Origin: Hymenobacter sublimis
GTDB taxonomy: Bacteria > Bacteroidota > Bacteroidia > Cytophagales > Hymenobacteraceae
Length of the DNA stretch: 64,000 bases
Direction of reading: 5' to 3'
NCBI RefSeq assembly: GCF_023101345.1
Contig: NZ_CP095848.1
Coordinates: 1,425,501-1,489,500, forward strand
The position numbers and the translations under genes are program-made. Each line of letters begins with the position of its first letter. Positions within the stretch are counted from its first letter, which is position 1. The notes under the pieces are model-generated. The model did no database searches. It was not told the DNA's origin and was given only the letters and a program-made list of their open reading frames with translations. This document shows, piece by piece, positions 17,812 through 27,378 of this stretch.

Positions 17812-17889
17812 ATGAGCAAGCCAGAGCAAGGCCTAAGTAAGTGGCTAGCCGGGTGGTTAGTGAACTTCACGGTGCCCTACCTGACTTAG
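17812..17889 (+). CDS. Candidate 25-residue peptide ORF between exporter genes
   Basis: An ATG 3 nt after the exporter stop opens a 25-codon frame with two Trp and alternating hydrophobic and small residues (KWLAGWLVNF in the middle, ending YLT). It has no leader-type GG motif. It lies between the ABC and HlyD genes, where small cargo genes are sometimes found, but a frame of this length can arise by chance. Confidence 0.2.
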   Translation: MSKPEQGLSKWLAGWLVNFTVPYLT

Positions 17890-17952
17890 CCTTTGGCTCC
17901 TTGAAATAGCTCATCGTTCATCCTTCCTTATCAACTACTAATTCCCTGACCT

Positions 17953-19353
17953 GTGCCTTTTGCTGAACATCCGTTGGAAGAAACCAACCCGCTCACGGCG
18001 CGTTTTCACTCGTTTGGGCGAGTCCAGACGCCAGGTACCGGCCGCACGGTGGCCCGGTGGCTGGGTGGCCTGGGCCTAATTGTGCTGCTGGCCGGCTTTC
18101 TGCCCTGGACCCAGAATATTCGCTCCTACGGCCAACTTACTACCCTGCGCCCCCAGGACCGCCCCCAAACCGTGCCCAGCACCATTGCCGGCCGCATTGA
18201 GCGGTGGCGGGTGCGCGAAGGCCAGCGCGTGAAAAAGGGCGACACCCTGGTGGATATTGCCGAAATCAAAGACAAGTACTTCGACCCCGAGCTGATACAG
18301 CGCACCCGCGAGCAACTGGAGGCTAAAATTTCGGCTCTGGAAGAAAACCGGGGCAAAACCGCCGCCCTCGGCAGCCAGCAGGATGCCCTGCGGAGTGGCC
18401 TGAGCGTGAGCCTCGACAAAGCCCGCAACAAAGTAACCCAGACCCGCCTGAAGGTAAACTCCGACGAGGCCGAGCTGCGCGCCGCCAACAACGACTTCGA
18501 CATTGCCCGCCAGCAGCTGCAGCGCCAGGAAGAGCTTTATAAGCAAGGCCTGAAGAGTCTCACGGAGCTAGAGCAGCGTCGCCTCAAGTTTCAGGAAAGC
18601 ACCGCCAAGCGCCAGGCTGTAGAAAACAAGCTGGGCGCCTCCCGCCAGGAGCTAATCAATGCTCAACTGGAGCTGTCCTCGTTGCAGGCCGAGTACCAGG
18701 ATAAGCTGGCCAAATCGGAGTCCGACCGGCGCTCGGCCGTGGCCTACCAGTTCGACTCGGAGGGGCAGATTGCCAAAATGCGCAATGAGCTAGCCAACTT
18801 GAGCATCCGTTCGGGCTTCTACCGCATTACGGCTCCCCAGGATGGCTACGTGGTGCGGGCCTTGAAAACCGGCCTCGGCGACATTGTAAAGGAAGGGGAG
18901 CCCATTGTGAGCGTGATGCCCGATGCCCCGGCCCTGGCCGCCGAGCTCTACGTGAAGCCCATGGATATTCCGCTGCTGCGGGTGGGCCGCAAGGTGCGCC
19001 TGCAGTTTGATGGCTGGCCGGCCCTGGTGTTCAGCGGCTGGCCGGGTACCAGCTTCGGTACCTTCGGGGGCCGCGTGGCCGTTATCGACAACATTGACTC
19101 CCAAGGCCAGTACCGCATCCTGGTGACGCCGGACCCTGAGCTGGAAGCCTGGCCCAAGCCCCTACGGGTAGGTTCCGGGGTGTACGGCTGGGCCCTGCTC
19201 GATGATGTACCCATTTGGTACGAGCTCTGGCGCCAGCTCAACGGCTTCCCGCCCAACTTTGTGGGCTCGCCCGCCGATGCCGGCAAGGGTGGCAAAGAGG
19301 CCAAGAAAGCTGATAAAGCCGCCGACACCGGGGGAGAGGAGGAAGCGAAATGA
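17953..19353 (+). CDS. HlyD-family membrane fusion (periplasmic adaptor) protein
   Basis: This 466-residue protein has a short cytoplasmic N-terminus and one membrane helix (about 37-55). A split biotinyl-lipoyl domain follows (PSTIAGRIERWRVREGQRVKKGD and, later, ITAPQDGYVVRALKTGLGD). A long alpha-helical coiled coil covers about 110-270, then comes a beta-barrel region. The end is Lys/Glu/Ala-rich. The start is the GTG at 17953. It would link the ABC protein upstream to the TolC-like protein, whose gene overlaps its last 4 bases. Confidence 0.88.
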   Translation: MPFAEHPLEETNPLTARFHSFGRVQTPGTGRTVARWLGGLGLIVLLAGFLPWTQNIRSYGQLTTLRPQDRPQTVPSTIAGRIERWRVREGQRVKKGDTLVDIAEIKDKYFDPELIQRTREQLEAKISALEENRGKTAALGSQQDALRSGLSVSLDKARNKVTQTRLKVNSDEAELRAANNDFDIARQQLQRQEELYKQGLKSLTELEQRRLKFQESTAKRQAVENKLGASRQELINAQLELSSLQAEYQDKLAKSESDRRSAVAYQFDSEGQIAKMRNELANLSIRSGFYRITAPQDGYVVRALKTGLGDIVKEGEPIVSVMPDAPALAAELYVKPMDIPLLRVGRKVRLQFDGWPALVFSGWPGTSFGTFGGRVAVIDNIDSQGQYRILVTPDPELEAWPKPLRVGSGVYGWALLDDVPIWYELWRQLNGFPPNFVGSPADAGKGGKEAKKADKAADTGGEEEAK

Positions 19354-20912
19354 GCCAGAAGTTAGTGCAACTTGTCAGTAGAAGCCCCGGAGCCTTTTTC
19401 GGTTGGGCCCTTGGCCAACCCGTGCGCCCTGCCGGGCCCTGGCGGGGTAGGGTAGGGCTGCTGCTACTGCTCGGGTGGCTGCAGTTGGGAAGCCTGGTGG
19501 CCCAACCAACGGTGCCCCGGCCCGCCGTCGTGACGCCTACCTCGGCTGATTCGGGACAGGTGTTTGCCCTGGCTGATTTGCTGAACTACGTGGCCCTGCG
19601 CCACCCGGTGGCCCGGCAGGCCGGCCTACTGCCTGAGCGGGCCCGCCAGGAGGTGCGCTACGCCCGCGGCCTTTTCGACCCCGCTGCCACTAGCAAATAC
19701 TACGGCAAGACCTTCAAGGGTAAGGAGTATTTTCACGATTGGGACACCCAGCTGCGCATTCCGGTGTGGTACGGTCTCGATGTCAAGGCTGGCTTCGAAC
19801 GGGGAGTAGGCACCTACGTCAACCCCGAAAACTACACTTCCCCGGCTGGCTTGAGCTACGTGGGCCTCTCGGTGCCCCTGGCCCAGGGCTTGCTGATTGA
19901 CGAACGCCGCGCCGCCGTGCGCCAGGCCCAAGCCCTGCAAGGCCTGGCCGAAGCCGAGCGCCGTAGCGCCCTAAACAAGCTGCTGCTCCAGGCCGCCAAA
20001 GATTACTGGGACTGGAGCCTGAACTACCAACGCTTGCAGCTGCTGGCCCGCAACGCCGACCTGGCCGATGTGCGCTTTCGGGCCATTCGTCAGCGCGTGG
20101 TGCTGGGTGATTTGGCCGCCATCGACTCGGTGGAGGCCCTCACGGAGCTGCAGAACCGTCAGGCCACGCTAAGCCAGGCCCGGGTGCAGTTTCGCAACGC
20201 TACCCTGCTGCTGAGTAACTACCTCTGGAACGAGCAGCAACAGCCCCTGGATCTGCCCGCCGCCACCGCACCGCAGCCCTTGCCCGGCCCCACCGACTGG
20301 CGCACCCTGGCCCCCGACTCAGTAGCGGCCCTGGCCCAGCTGGCCCAGCAGATTCATCCGGATTTGCAGAAAAACCGCGCCAAGCTCAGCCAGCTTAGCG
20401 TGGAGCAGCGCCTGCTTTCCAACAAGCTTCTGCCCAAGCTTACCCTCGACTACAATCTGCTCCAGGCCGGCCAGCCCTTCAGTCCCGAGAAGGCGGCTAG
20501 CCTGAGTGGCAGCTACTTAGAGAATAATTACAAGCTGGGCGTCAGCTTTGCCTACCCCTTGCTACTGCGCCAGGAGCGGGCCAAGCTCCAGCTCAACCGG
20601 CTGAAAACCCGCGAAGCTGAGCTGGACCTGCAGCAGGACACCCGCGAGGTACAAACCACCGTGCGCACCGTTGCCAACGACTGGGAAGCCCTGCGCGAGC
20701 AGCTCGCCCTGCAGGAGCAGGTAGTGCGCAACGCTGAGCGCCTGCGCAACGGCGAGCAAATCCGCTTCGAGAACGGGGAAAGCTCCGTGTTTCTCATCAA
20801 CTCTCGGGAAGCCAGTTTGGTTTCGGCCCGGGTGAAGCTGGCCGAGCTGCAAGCCAAGTACGCCCAAACCCAGGCCACTCTGCGTTGGGCCGCCGGGGGC
20901 GTGCCGGAGTAG
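19350..20912 (+). CDS. TolC-family outer membrane efflux protein
   Basis: This 520-residue protein has an N-terminal signal region (hydrophobic segment at about 32-50, cleavage near LVAQP). Two similar helical halves follow, typical of TolC: the first includes LSYVGLSVPLAQGLLIDERRA, and the second includes NYKLGVSFAYPLLLRQERAK. Both show the repeated strand-then-helix pattern. The ATG overlaps the end of the HlyD-like gene (4 nt), so the two are translationally coupled. It forms the outer-membrane exit duct of the exporter. Confidence 0.88.
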   Translation: MSQKLVQLVSRSPGAFFGWALGQPVRPAGPWRGRVGLLLLLGWLQLGSLVAQPTVPRPAVVTPTSADSGQVFALADLLNYVALRHPVARQAGLLPERARQEVRYARGLFDPAATSKYYGKTFKGKEYFHDWDTQLRIPVWYGLDVKAGFERGVGTYVNPENYTSPAGLSYVGLSVPLAQGLLIDERRAAVRQAQALQGLAEAERRSALNKLLLQAAKDYWDWSLNYQRLQLLARNADLADVRFRAIRQRVVLGDLAAIDSVEALTELQNRQATLSQARVQFRNATLLLSNYLWNEQQQPLDLPAATAPQPLPGPTDWRTLAPDSVAALAQLAQQIHPDLQKNRAKLSQLSVEQRLLSNKLLPKLTLDYNLLQAGQPFSPEKAASLSGSYLENNYKLGVSFAYPLLLRQERAKLQLNRLKTREAELDLQQDTREVQTTVRTVANDWEALREQLALQEQVVRNAERLRNGEQIRFENGESSVFLINSREASLVSARVKLAELQAKYAQTQATLRWAAGGVPE

Positions 20913-20949
20913 GGGCAAGGTCGGCTGAGCAGGAAAGTGCGGGTCTGAA

Positions 20950-21111
20950 TGTCATTCCGAGCTTGGCGTTTGTAGCGCAAACGTATCCACTACTGCCAAG
21001 CTCTTTTTAAACGTTATTCCGAGCCCCGCGAGGAATCTCGCGTGCTGAAGGTTGGAGTAGTAATCCTGCCGTCAGCTGAGCGAGATTCCTCACGGAGCTC
21101 GGAATGACGTT
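20950..21111. repeat. Compound inverted repeat of the GTCATTCCGAG...GAATCTCG type
   Basis: The arms at 21009-21041 and 21080-21111 are imperfect complements of about 32 bp (AACGTTATTCCGAGC... and ...GCTCGGAATGACGTT). A partial copy precedes them at 20950, with its own hairpin GAGCTTGGC / GCCAAGCTC (20959-21003). This vocabulary is common between genes in Bacteroidota genomes. Related copies occur at 23457 and 45495. Confidence 0.75.
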
Positions 21112-21214
21112 CTCTTGCTACCTAGTTAGCCATTTCCGGAACGCCGGCCCCTCGTACAATGCCGGGCCGCAACCTTGCGTTACCATCCCCGGTTAAAAGT
21201 TTGTACTTAGTGGT

Positions 21215-21907
21215 ATGTCGATGTCCGTAGCTACTTTATCCGCGCCCCAATTGCGGCAGCGCCTGAACCTGATGCTGGTGCTGGGCGCTTCCCTGGTGCT
21301 AAGTGTGGTGCTGATTACCTTCCGGGTGTTTCTGACCCATAAGATTTCCTTTGTGTTCCTGCTCTGGAATCTGTTTCTGGCTTTGATTCCGTTCGGGCTG
21401 AGCACCATGCTGGGCCTGACGGCCGGCCGCCTGAAGGCCCGGGTACTGCTGCCGGTGGGCGCGGTTTGGCTGCTGTTCTTTCCCAACGCGCCCTACATCC
21501 TCACCGACTTATTTCACTTGGAGCCTCGCCCCGGCGTGCCGTACTGGTATGATTTGGCCCTGATTCTGAGCTGCGCCTGGAACGGGCTGATGCTGGCCTA
21601 CGCCTCCCTGACCGATATGCAGTTGCTGGTGACGCGCCGCCTGGGTCGGAGCGCCGGCTGGGCCTTTGCTACCCTGGCCCTGCTACTAAGCAGCTTCGGG
21701 GTGTACTTGGGCCGCTACCTGCGCTTTAATAGCTGGGACATTCTGACCAATCCCATTACCTTATTCTACGACATCATCTCGCGGATTCTGCACCCCACTA
21801 TGCACCGCGGCACCTGGGGCGTGACGTTGCTGTATGGGGTGTTCCTGCTGCTGGGCTACGCCACGGTGCGCCTGCTGGGCCAGCACCGCGAGCCGGAAGA
21901 ACTGTAG
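21215..21907 (+). CDS. DUF1361 integral membrane protein
   Basis: This 230-residue protein has about six membrane helices. It carries the family block WLLFFPNAPYILTDLFHL in the middle and LGRYLRFNSWDIL in the second half, which identify DUF1361. Its function is unknown. It stands alone between the repeat at 20950-21111 and dgt. Confidence 0.8.
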   Translation: MSMSVATLSAPQLRQRLNLMLVLGASLVLSVVLITFRVFLTHKISFVFLLWNLFLALIPFGLSTMLGLTAGRLKARVLLPVGAVWLLFFPNAPYILTDLFHLEPRPGVPYWYDLALILSCAWNGLMLAYASLTDMQLLVTRRLGRSAGWAFATLALLLSSFGVYLGRYLRFNSWDILTNPITLFYDIISRILHPTMHRGTWGVTLLYGVFLLLGYATVRLLGQHREPEEL

Positions 21908-22034
21908 AAGATAAGCGGCCGGCCAACGGGTAGCCGCAACGGACAGGGAAGAAATAGCCGCATGATTTGCCGCTGCCTTGTACCTTGCCTCCCTGATGAT
22001 GCACCTCCAACCCGACTCGCCCGATACGCCCACT

Positions 22035-23417
22035 ATGAGCTGGGAACGGCTACTCAGCCGCCGCCGCTACCCCCAGCAGCCCCAGCTACACGTTGTTTCC
22101 GATGCGCCGCCGGTGCGCGGGGCCTTCGTGCAGGATTACGACCGGGTGGTGTTTAGTTCCCCGTTTCGGCGGCTGCAGCGCAAAACCCAGGTGATGCCCC
22201 TGCCGGAAACTGATTTTGTGCACACCCGCCTGACTCACTCCCTGGAAACAGCCTGTGTGGGCCGCTCCCTGGGGCGCTTGGGCGGGCGGCTTTTGCTGGA
22301 GGAAACAACTGGTCTGGCCCAGCAGCTACCCCACCTCGACAGCGACTTCGGCGACATTGTGGCCGCCGCCTGCCTGGCTCACGATATCGGCAATCCGCCG
22401 TTCGGCCACTCCGGCGAAGATGCCATTTCGGCCTATTTCCGCAGCCCCGCCGCCGAGCCGTTTGTGCGCATGCTGAACGCGGCTCAACGCACCGATTTAC
22501 AGCACTTTGAGGGTAACGCCGCTGGGTTTCGAATTTTGACCCACACCTACGCGGCCCACAGTAGCGGCTCGGCCGGGCTGGGGCTGACCTACGCTACCCT
22601 CGGCGCTTTTACCAAGTATCCGCGCCCTTCCATTGTGGAGGAGGCCACCCTTACCCGGGGCACCAGCGAGAAAAAGTACGGCTACTTTCAGACCGAGGCT
22701 TCGCGCTTTCAGGAGGTAGCCCGGGAGTTGGGGCTGCTGACCAAGCCGCCGGGCACTGACCTGGGAGGCTTCTACCACCGCCACCCGCTGGCTTTTCTGG
22801 TAGAAGCCGCCGACGACTTATGCTACCGCATCATCGACTTTGAAGATGGGCTCAAGCTGGGCCTCATTCCGTGCGAAACCGGCCTGCGAGTACTGCGCGA
22901 CATGCTGGGCGACGCGCCCGGCCGCCGCGGCTCCCTGGACTGGCGCGATTGGCGCGAGGAACTGGGCTACCTGCGCGCCCGCCTCATCAACCGCCTTGTA
23001 CAGCAAACCGCCCGCCTCTTCGCCGACCGGGCCCCCGACCTGTTGCGTGGCCGCTCCGATGAGCCCTTGGTGCAGCAGCTCGACTGCTGGGACCAGCTCC
23101 AGCACGTGCATCAGCTCACGATGGAGCACCTGTACCGCAGCCGCCCCGTGCTGGAAATTGAGGCGGCCGGTTTCGAGGTCATGGCTGGGCTGCTCGATGC
23201 GTTTCTGCACGCCACCTTTGATCCGCAAGAAAGCTCCCGCTCCCGCAAAGTGGTGCAGCTGTTGCCCGAGCAGTTTCGGGCCGTGGCTCACCAGAAGGGC
23301 GCTTCAGCCTACGAGCAAATCATTCTGCTCACGGATTATATCGGCGGCCTCACCGACCAAAACGCCATCAGCCTGTTCCGCACAATCCGCGGAATAGATT
23401 TGCCTAAGGGGTTCTAG
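22035..23417 (+). CDS. dgt: Deoxyguanosinetriphosphate triphosphohydrolase
   Basis: This 460-residue HD-domain enzyme begins MSWERLLSRRRYP and has the family block FSSPFRRLQRKTQVMPL. The metal-binding residues lie in HTRLTHSLE and ACLAHDIGNPPFGHSGE. It would hydrolyse dGTP to deoxyguanosine and triphosphate. The ATG at 22035 matches the usual family start. The frame is open further upstream with ATG and TTG codons but no conserved sequence. Confidence 0.92.
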   Translation: MSWERLLSRRRYPQQPQLHVVSDAPPVRGAFVQDYDRVVFSSPFRRLQRKTQVMPLPETDFVHTRLTHSLETACVGRSLGRLGGRLLLEETTGLAQQLPHLDSDFGDIVAAACLAHDIGNPPFGHSGEDAISAYFRSPAAEPFVRMLNAAQRTDLQHFEGNAAGFRILTHTYAAHSSGSAGLGLTYATLGAFTKYPRPSIVEEATLTRGTSEKKYGYFQTEASRFQEVARELGLLTKPPGTDLGGFYHRHPLAFLVEAADDLCYRIIDFEDGLKLGLIPCETGLRVLRDMLGDAPGRRGSLDWRDWREELGYLRARLINRLVQQTARLFADRAPDLLRGRSDEPLVQQLDCWDQLQHVHQLTMEHLYRSRPVLEIEAAGFEVMAGLLDAFLHATFDPQESSRSRKVVQLLPEQFRAVAHQKGASAYEQIILLTDYIGGLTDQNAISLFRTIRGIDLPKGF

Positions 23418-23456
23418 CCTGCTTCTGAAAAGTCAGTATAAGCCCGGTGTACTACC

Positions 23457-23517
23457 GAACACAGCGAGGAGTCTGGGTTAGCCTCTTTTGCCGGAACCTA
23501 GATTCCTCGCTGTGCTC
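23457..23517. repeat. Inverted repeat downstream of dgt
   Basis: The arms 23457-23479 and 23495-23517 (core ACAGCGAGGA / TCCTCGCTGT) pair over 23 bp with about three mismatches around a 15-nt loop. It may end the dgt transcript. Translated on the minus strand it gives the HSEHSEES peptide, a known sign of this non-coding repeat. Confidence 0.7.
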
Positions 23518-23692
23518 GGAGTGACACGGAAAACGGCATTCTATCTGTTGCCCACATCTTTTCTGTAAAAAAGAAAAGCGTATGTGCATCAGTAGGTTAA
23601 GCAGCAAGAAGAAGGGTAGGAGCCACGGCAAGAACGGACAAGCCCGCACCATACGCTAGCCTGCGCTACCACCCTATCCGGCCCGCACAAGA

Positions 23693-26600
23693 TTACTGTA
23701 GCAGCCGTAGTGTGGTATCTAGGGGCTGGCGCTGCAACAGCTCCCGGTACTGCTGCTGAATAACAGCTTGCTGGCGCTGCTGCTCCTGCTTGCGGAAGGG
23801 GCGTACCTTGTAGGGGCTGCCGGGGCGTCGGTACAGGTTCAGGTACACCAGCCCGCGGCTGGGGCGCTGCTCGGCCTCGCCGCTTTGGATGCGACTGATG
23901 CGCTTCTGATTATCGCCAAACAAGGCTTGCAGCGGGCTGAGCCCCACGTAAAGATCTGCCTGACCGGTGAGGTAGTATTCGCCGCTTACGGTCATGTCGG
24001 TGAGGTTGCTGCTCAGGCTTAAAGCCGGAATTAGGAGGCGGTTGCCTTCCAGCACGAAGCGTGGCTGCACGGGCTCGAAATACAGGTGCCCGGTGCGCTT
24101 TTCGCTTAGTAGCTTCAGCGCCTGGGTCACGGCTTCTACCTCAATCAGCTCCAGGTCGCGCAAGTCGGTACGCAGGAAGGCGTGGGTTTGCGTTAGCAGG
24201 GGCAGGAAGCTTGGGCTTAATTCTGTGTGTACGTCGGCTTCGCAGCGCATACTGCCCCGAATGTTGTCGGGCCCTACCACGTCAAAGCCCAGCAGGCGGG
24301 CCAGCTCGAAAAGCTTGGGAAGCTGAATGTCGCGCAGGCGCAGCTGGGCGTGCAAGGGGCGGGTGGCCGTGCCGGCATCCGTTTGCAGGGTGCCGCGCAA
24401 GTGCAAGAAGCCATCCAGGGCCTGTACCGCACATTCGTCAACCTGTACTTGCCCCGCCTTTAGGTTGCTCAACAACCGAAATTGCTGCCCCCGCAAGGCC
24501 CCGTACGCCATGCGGGCGGCTGACACCCGCACCCGGCCGGTTATGGTACCATCCAGAAAGGGGGAGGGGCGCAGTCGGGCAACAGAAGCGGCCGGCCGAA
24601 TCTGTTCCGGCGAGGCGGTGGGTAGGGCGCTCAGGCTGGCTAGCATCTGCAGCAAGTGCTGCACGTTCAGGGACGCATACCGCAAGTCGATATCGGTGCG
24701 GGCCCGGGCCAGGCGCGTGCCCGCCAGCAGGGCGCTGGCACTCACGCGCCCCGTGCCCCCGGTGCCAATGGTAAACGTGAGGGCCGGAATCAGAAAACGC
24801 GGCCCGTTTTTATCCACGCGCAGGTGCAGATTCGTGAACTGCTCGGCCCCGGGTAGCAGCAGCCGGTCTATGGTAACGCGGGCCTGCCCGTTGGCGGCCA
24901 ACAGCACCTCGCGCAGGGTAGGAGCCGCCGGGGCGGCGGCGCTACGCCGCGGTGGCCGGGTTAGGCGGGCCAGCAGCTGCTGGTAGCGCAGGGTGCGGAA
25001 ATGCACGGCCAACTGAGCGGCTACGGGTGGGGGCGCGAGCGTGTCGGTGGGCCAGCTAATAACGCCTCGGATGGTGCCTCCCCACATCTGCCCCCGCAGC
25101 TCCGTTAGCTGCACCCGCCGCCCGTCGTGGCGCACGGTGGCGGCCAGCTGCTGCAGGGTATCGGTGGCTACTACCAGCCGTCCGCACTGCAGCCGGATGT
25201 TGAGGTGGAGCCCGGGAGGTAGGAAGTTCAGGACCCGGGTTGCTAGCTGGGCCTTGCGGTTTCTGCCGGGCCGCGGAGCCCGCCCGGCCCGGGCACCACG
25301 ACTAGGCGGGGCAAGCAGGCGGCGCAGTTCATGCAGGTGCAGTTCATCAACCCCGAACGAACCCGTAATGGTAGTAGCCGCCCGCTGTCCGCTGAAGTAA
25401 GCCAGCAAATAAGTAGTGGTGGCATTGGCCCGCACCTGCATGCCGTTGAGCCGCCCCGTTAGGTTTTCCAGAATCCAGAGGCTGTCTTGTAGTCGAACCA
25501 GCACGTTCAGCCCCGTCATGGCGGCCTGCCGGCCCGGCACGGCAAAAGCGGCCTGCTCCAGTCGAACCGTGCCGCGGGCCGCCAGAATGGGTAGCAGCGT
25601 ATCAGGACGGGTCGAGCGCCGCGTCAGGCGGTCCGGGATTTCCGGCACCGCGCCGTTGAGCTGCAGGTCCAGAGCCGCCTGCCCGCCCCGGGCCCGCCAC
25701 AAGCTGGGGGCTACTACGGCCGCCAGGGTCTGCAGTTCAGTGCGGCCCCGAATCCGGCCCAGTAGGTGGGGCCGGGTAAAGTCGCGCACCGTCAGGGCCG
25801 CATCCAGCTGCCCAGCCCGCGAGTACAGCCGGCACTGCGTGAAGGTGAGGTAGGTAGTGCGGGGCGAGTGCTGGGGACCATTATCAAAAATGCCGCGCGC
25901 GTCCCAACGGTGAATCCGGCGGGCGGCGTCGGCCCATTGCACCTGCGCCCCACGCAGGGCAAAGCGCAGAATGGTGCGCGGCCGGGTAGTTGGGCCGCTT
26001 ACCCCACGAATGGTGTACCAGATGCGGGCGTGGCTGCGGCTGCGGGCACCCCGCAAAAACCGCTGCAAACCCGCGGGCAGGGCCACATGTAGTACTTCTA
26101 GCAGGGGCTGCGTACCCTGGAAGCGCAAGTTCAGGCGGGTGCCGCGCGGTTCGCCAGGCGCCGCCCCCCGGTGGGTACCGGTAACCAGAATGGTGTCGCC
26201 GTTGAGCGTGGCGTGGGTGCGCAAGAATGTCCCTTCTCGCCGCCGGAAATTGTAGCGGTAGCGCACCAGCGCTACCACCGGCTCCTGGGTAAACAAGTTG
26301 CCGCGGCCACTGCGCAAATACACCAACTGCCCATCGAGCCGGCCACCGGCATGGGCTACTCCATTGCGGGAGCGAACCGTTAGCCGGCCCTGGCGCACGT
26401 GGGCCGCAAAGCCGCTGCGGTGCAACTCATTACGGTCCGTGACGTGCACGTTCCGTAGCACCAGAGAATCCAGGTTGAAATCGGGAGGGCCAGCGGGAGT
26501 AGCCCGGCGCGGGCCCTTGCCGCGCAGGCCCCAATCGTGGCCCAGGGAGTCGGTGAACTGCTGAAAGGTACCGTCCTGTAGCGTGAGGTGGCTGATGCGG

Positions 26601-26926
26601 ATGGTGCCGCGCCAAATGTGTTGGAGCTCTACCCGCATATCGGCTCGCCCAATGCGCAGCACGGGCACGGCCCGGTGGTAGGAGGTATCAGTAAGGGCCA
26701 AGTGGTGCACGGAGGCCGTGAGGTGAGGAAAGTTGCGCCATACCGAAAAATCTACCGTGAAGGGCGCTACCACCAGGTCTGACTGCTGGGCCAGCCGCTG
26801 CCGGATGGCTTGCTCCAGGCGGCGCTGCCCCCAGTGCGTCCCAATCAGCCACGTACCCGCCACTACCACCGCTAGCAACCCCAGCACAGCTAGGACCAGG
26901 AACTGGCGGAAGGACGGTCGTTTCAT
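23693..26926 (-). CDS. AsmA-like envelope protein
   Basis: This very large protein (about 1077 residues from the ATG at 26926) has a short basic N-terminus, one membrane helix (about 9-30) and a long periplasmic region of repeating beta-strand character. The N-terminal AsmA pattern IRQRLAQQSDLVVAP..DFSVWRNFPHLTASVHHLAL is clear. Near the end, a conserved block with LSLSSNLTDMTVSGEYYLTGQ resembles the AsmA C-terminal domain. Proteins of this group are thought to bridge the envelope for phospholipid transport. Arg, Gln and Leu are frequent, and codon use stays GC-rich. No operon partners are seen. Confidence 0.8.
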   Translation of the reverse strand: MKRPSFRQFLVLAVLGLLAVVVAGTWLIGTHWGQRRLEQAIRQRLAQQSDLVVAPFTVDFSVWRNFPHLTASVHHLALTDTSYHRAVPVLRIGRADMRVELQHIWRGTIRISHLTLQDGTFQQFTDSLGHDWGLRGKGPRRATPAGPPDFNLDSLVLRNVHVTDRNELHRSGFAAHVRQGRLTVRSRNGVAHAGGRLDGQLVYLRSGRGNLFTQEPVVALVRYRYNFRRREGTFLRTHATLNGDTILVTGTHRGAAPGEPRGTRLNLRFQGTQPLLEVLHVALPAGLQRFLRGARSRSHARIWYTIRGVSGPTTRPRTILRFALRGAQVQWADAARRIHRWDARGIFDNGPQHSPRTTYLTFTQCRLYSRAGQLDAALTVRDFTRPHLLGRIRGRTELQTLAAVVAPSLWRARGGQAALDLQLNGAVPEIPDRLTRRSTRPDTLLPILAARGTVRLEQAAFAVPGRQAAMTGLNVLVRLQDSLWILENLTGRLNGMQVRANATTTYLLAYFSGQRAATTITGSFGVDELHLHELRRLLAPPSRGARAGRAPRPGRNRKAQLATRVLNFLPPGLHLNIRLQCGRLVVATDTLQQLAATVRHDGRRVQLTELRGQMWGGTIRGVISWPTDTLAPPPVAAQLAVHFRTLRYQQLLARLTRPPRRSAAAPAAPTLREVLLAANGQARVTIDRLLLPGAEQFTNLHLRVDKNGPRFLIPALTFTIGTGGTGRVSASALLAGTRLARARTDIDLRYASLNVQHLLQMLASLSALPTASPEQIRPAASVARLRPSPFLDGTITGRVRVSAARMAYGALRGQQFRLLSNLKAGQVQVDECAVQALDGFLHLRGTLQTDAGTATRPLHAQLRLRDIQLPKLFELARLLGFDVVGPDNIRGSMRCEADVHTELSPSFLPLLTQTHAFLRTDLRDLELIEVEAVTQALKLLSEKRTGHLYFEPVQPRFVLEGNRLLIPALSLSSNLTDMTVSGEYYLTGQADLYVGLSPLQALFGDNQKRISRIQSGEAEQRPSRGLVYLNLYRRPGSPYKVRPFRKQEQQRQQAVIQQQYRELLQRQPLDTTLRLLQ

Positions 26927-26935
26927 AAAGCGCAA

Positions 26936-27317
26936 GCGGAGCAGTAGAGGGCCGGTGCGGTTTTACGTAGAAATCGGCGCCGTGTCTGAACCCGTAGTAA
27001 ACCCATTGTGCCCTCCGCGCTGCTTGCACCGTAAGCCGGTTCTTTCTGGGCAGAACGGCGCCAATAATAGCCAGGCCGGCGGCCCGCCCTACTGATGCCT
27101 ACCGCCGCAGAAACGGCCCCAACAAACGCCCGAAGCAGCCATAGTTCGGGCGCACAGCATCAGAAATGCTCACCCGTCACGGCGCTACCAGAGGCCATGC
27201 CGTGCATTGTAAAGCAGCGCTATCTGAAATTCTGGAGGCGAGAGTTATGTAGCACCCACAGAAGCCGAATAGCCATAGGGTAGGGCAGCGTTGTGGATAA
27301 AGAAATACGGTTTTTAT
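26936..27317. other. Intergenic region without a recognisable gene
   Basis: Short frames in this region have no start-context, motif or composition that supports coding. The last part becomes AT-rich and leads into the dyad and promoter of the gene at 27379. Confidence 0.5.
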
Positions 27318-27348
27318 TATTTAGAATTTTTCTAAATAGTTATACTTG
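27318..27348 (+). promoter_or_regulatory. AT-rich dyad next to a promoter, possible metal-responsive operator
   Basis: TATTTAGAA and TTCTAAATA (27318-27326 and 27330-27338) are perfect 9-bp arms around TTT. TATACTTG at 27341-27348 resembles the -7 element. The dyad is in strong AT contrast to its surroundings and resembles operators of Fur/DtxR-type iron or manganese regulators. That comparison is from memory. Confidence 0.5.
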
Positions 27349-27378
27349 CGCCAGTGAACCTCTTGTAAGCAACTTCGC

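Noticed and set aside
23452..23652. Minus-strand frame with an HSEHSEES peptide
   Set aside because: This peptide is the translation of a known type of intergenic inverted repeat, not a protein.
24061..24986. Long frames opposite the AsmA-like gene
   Set aside because: They are GC-rich antisense frames with biased composition and no family pattern.
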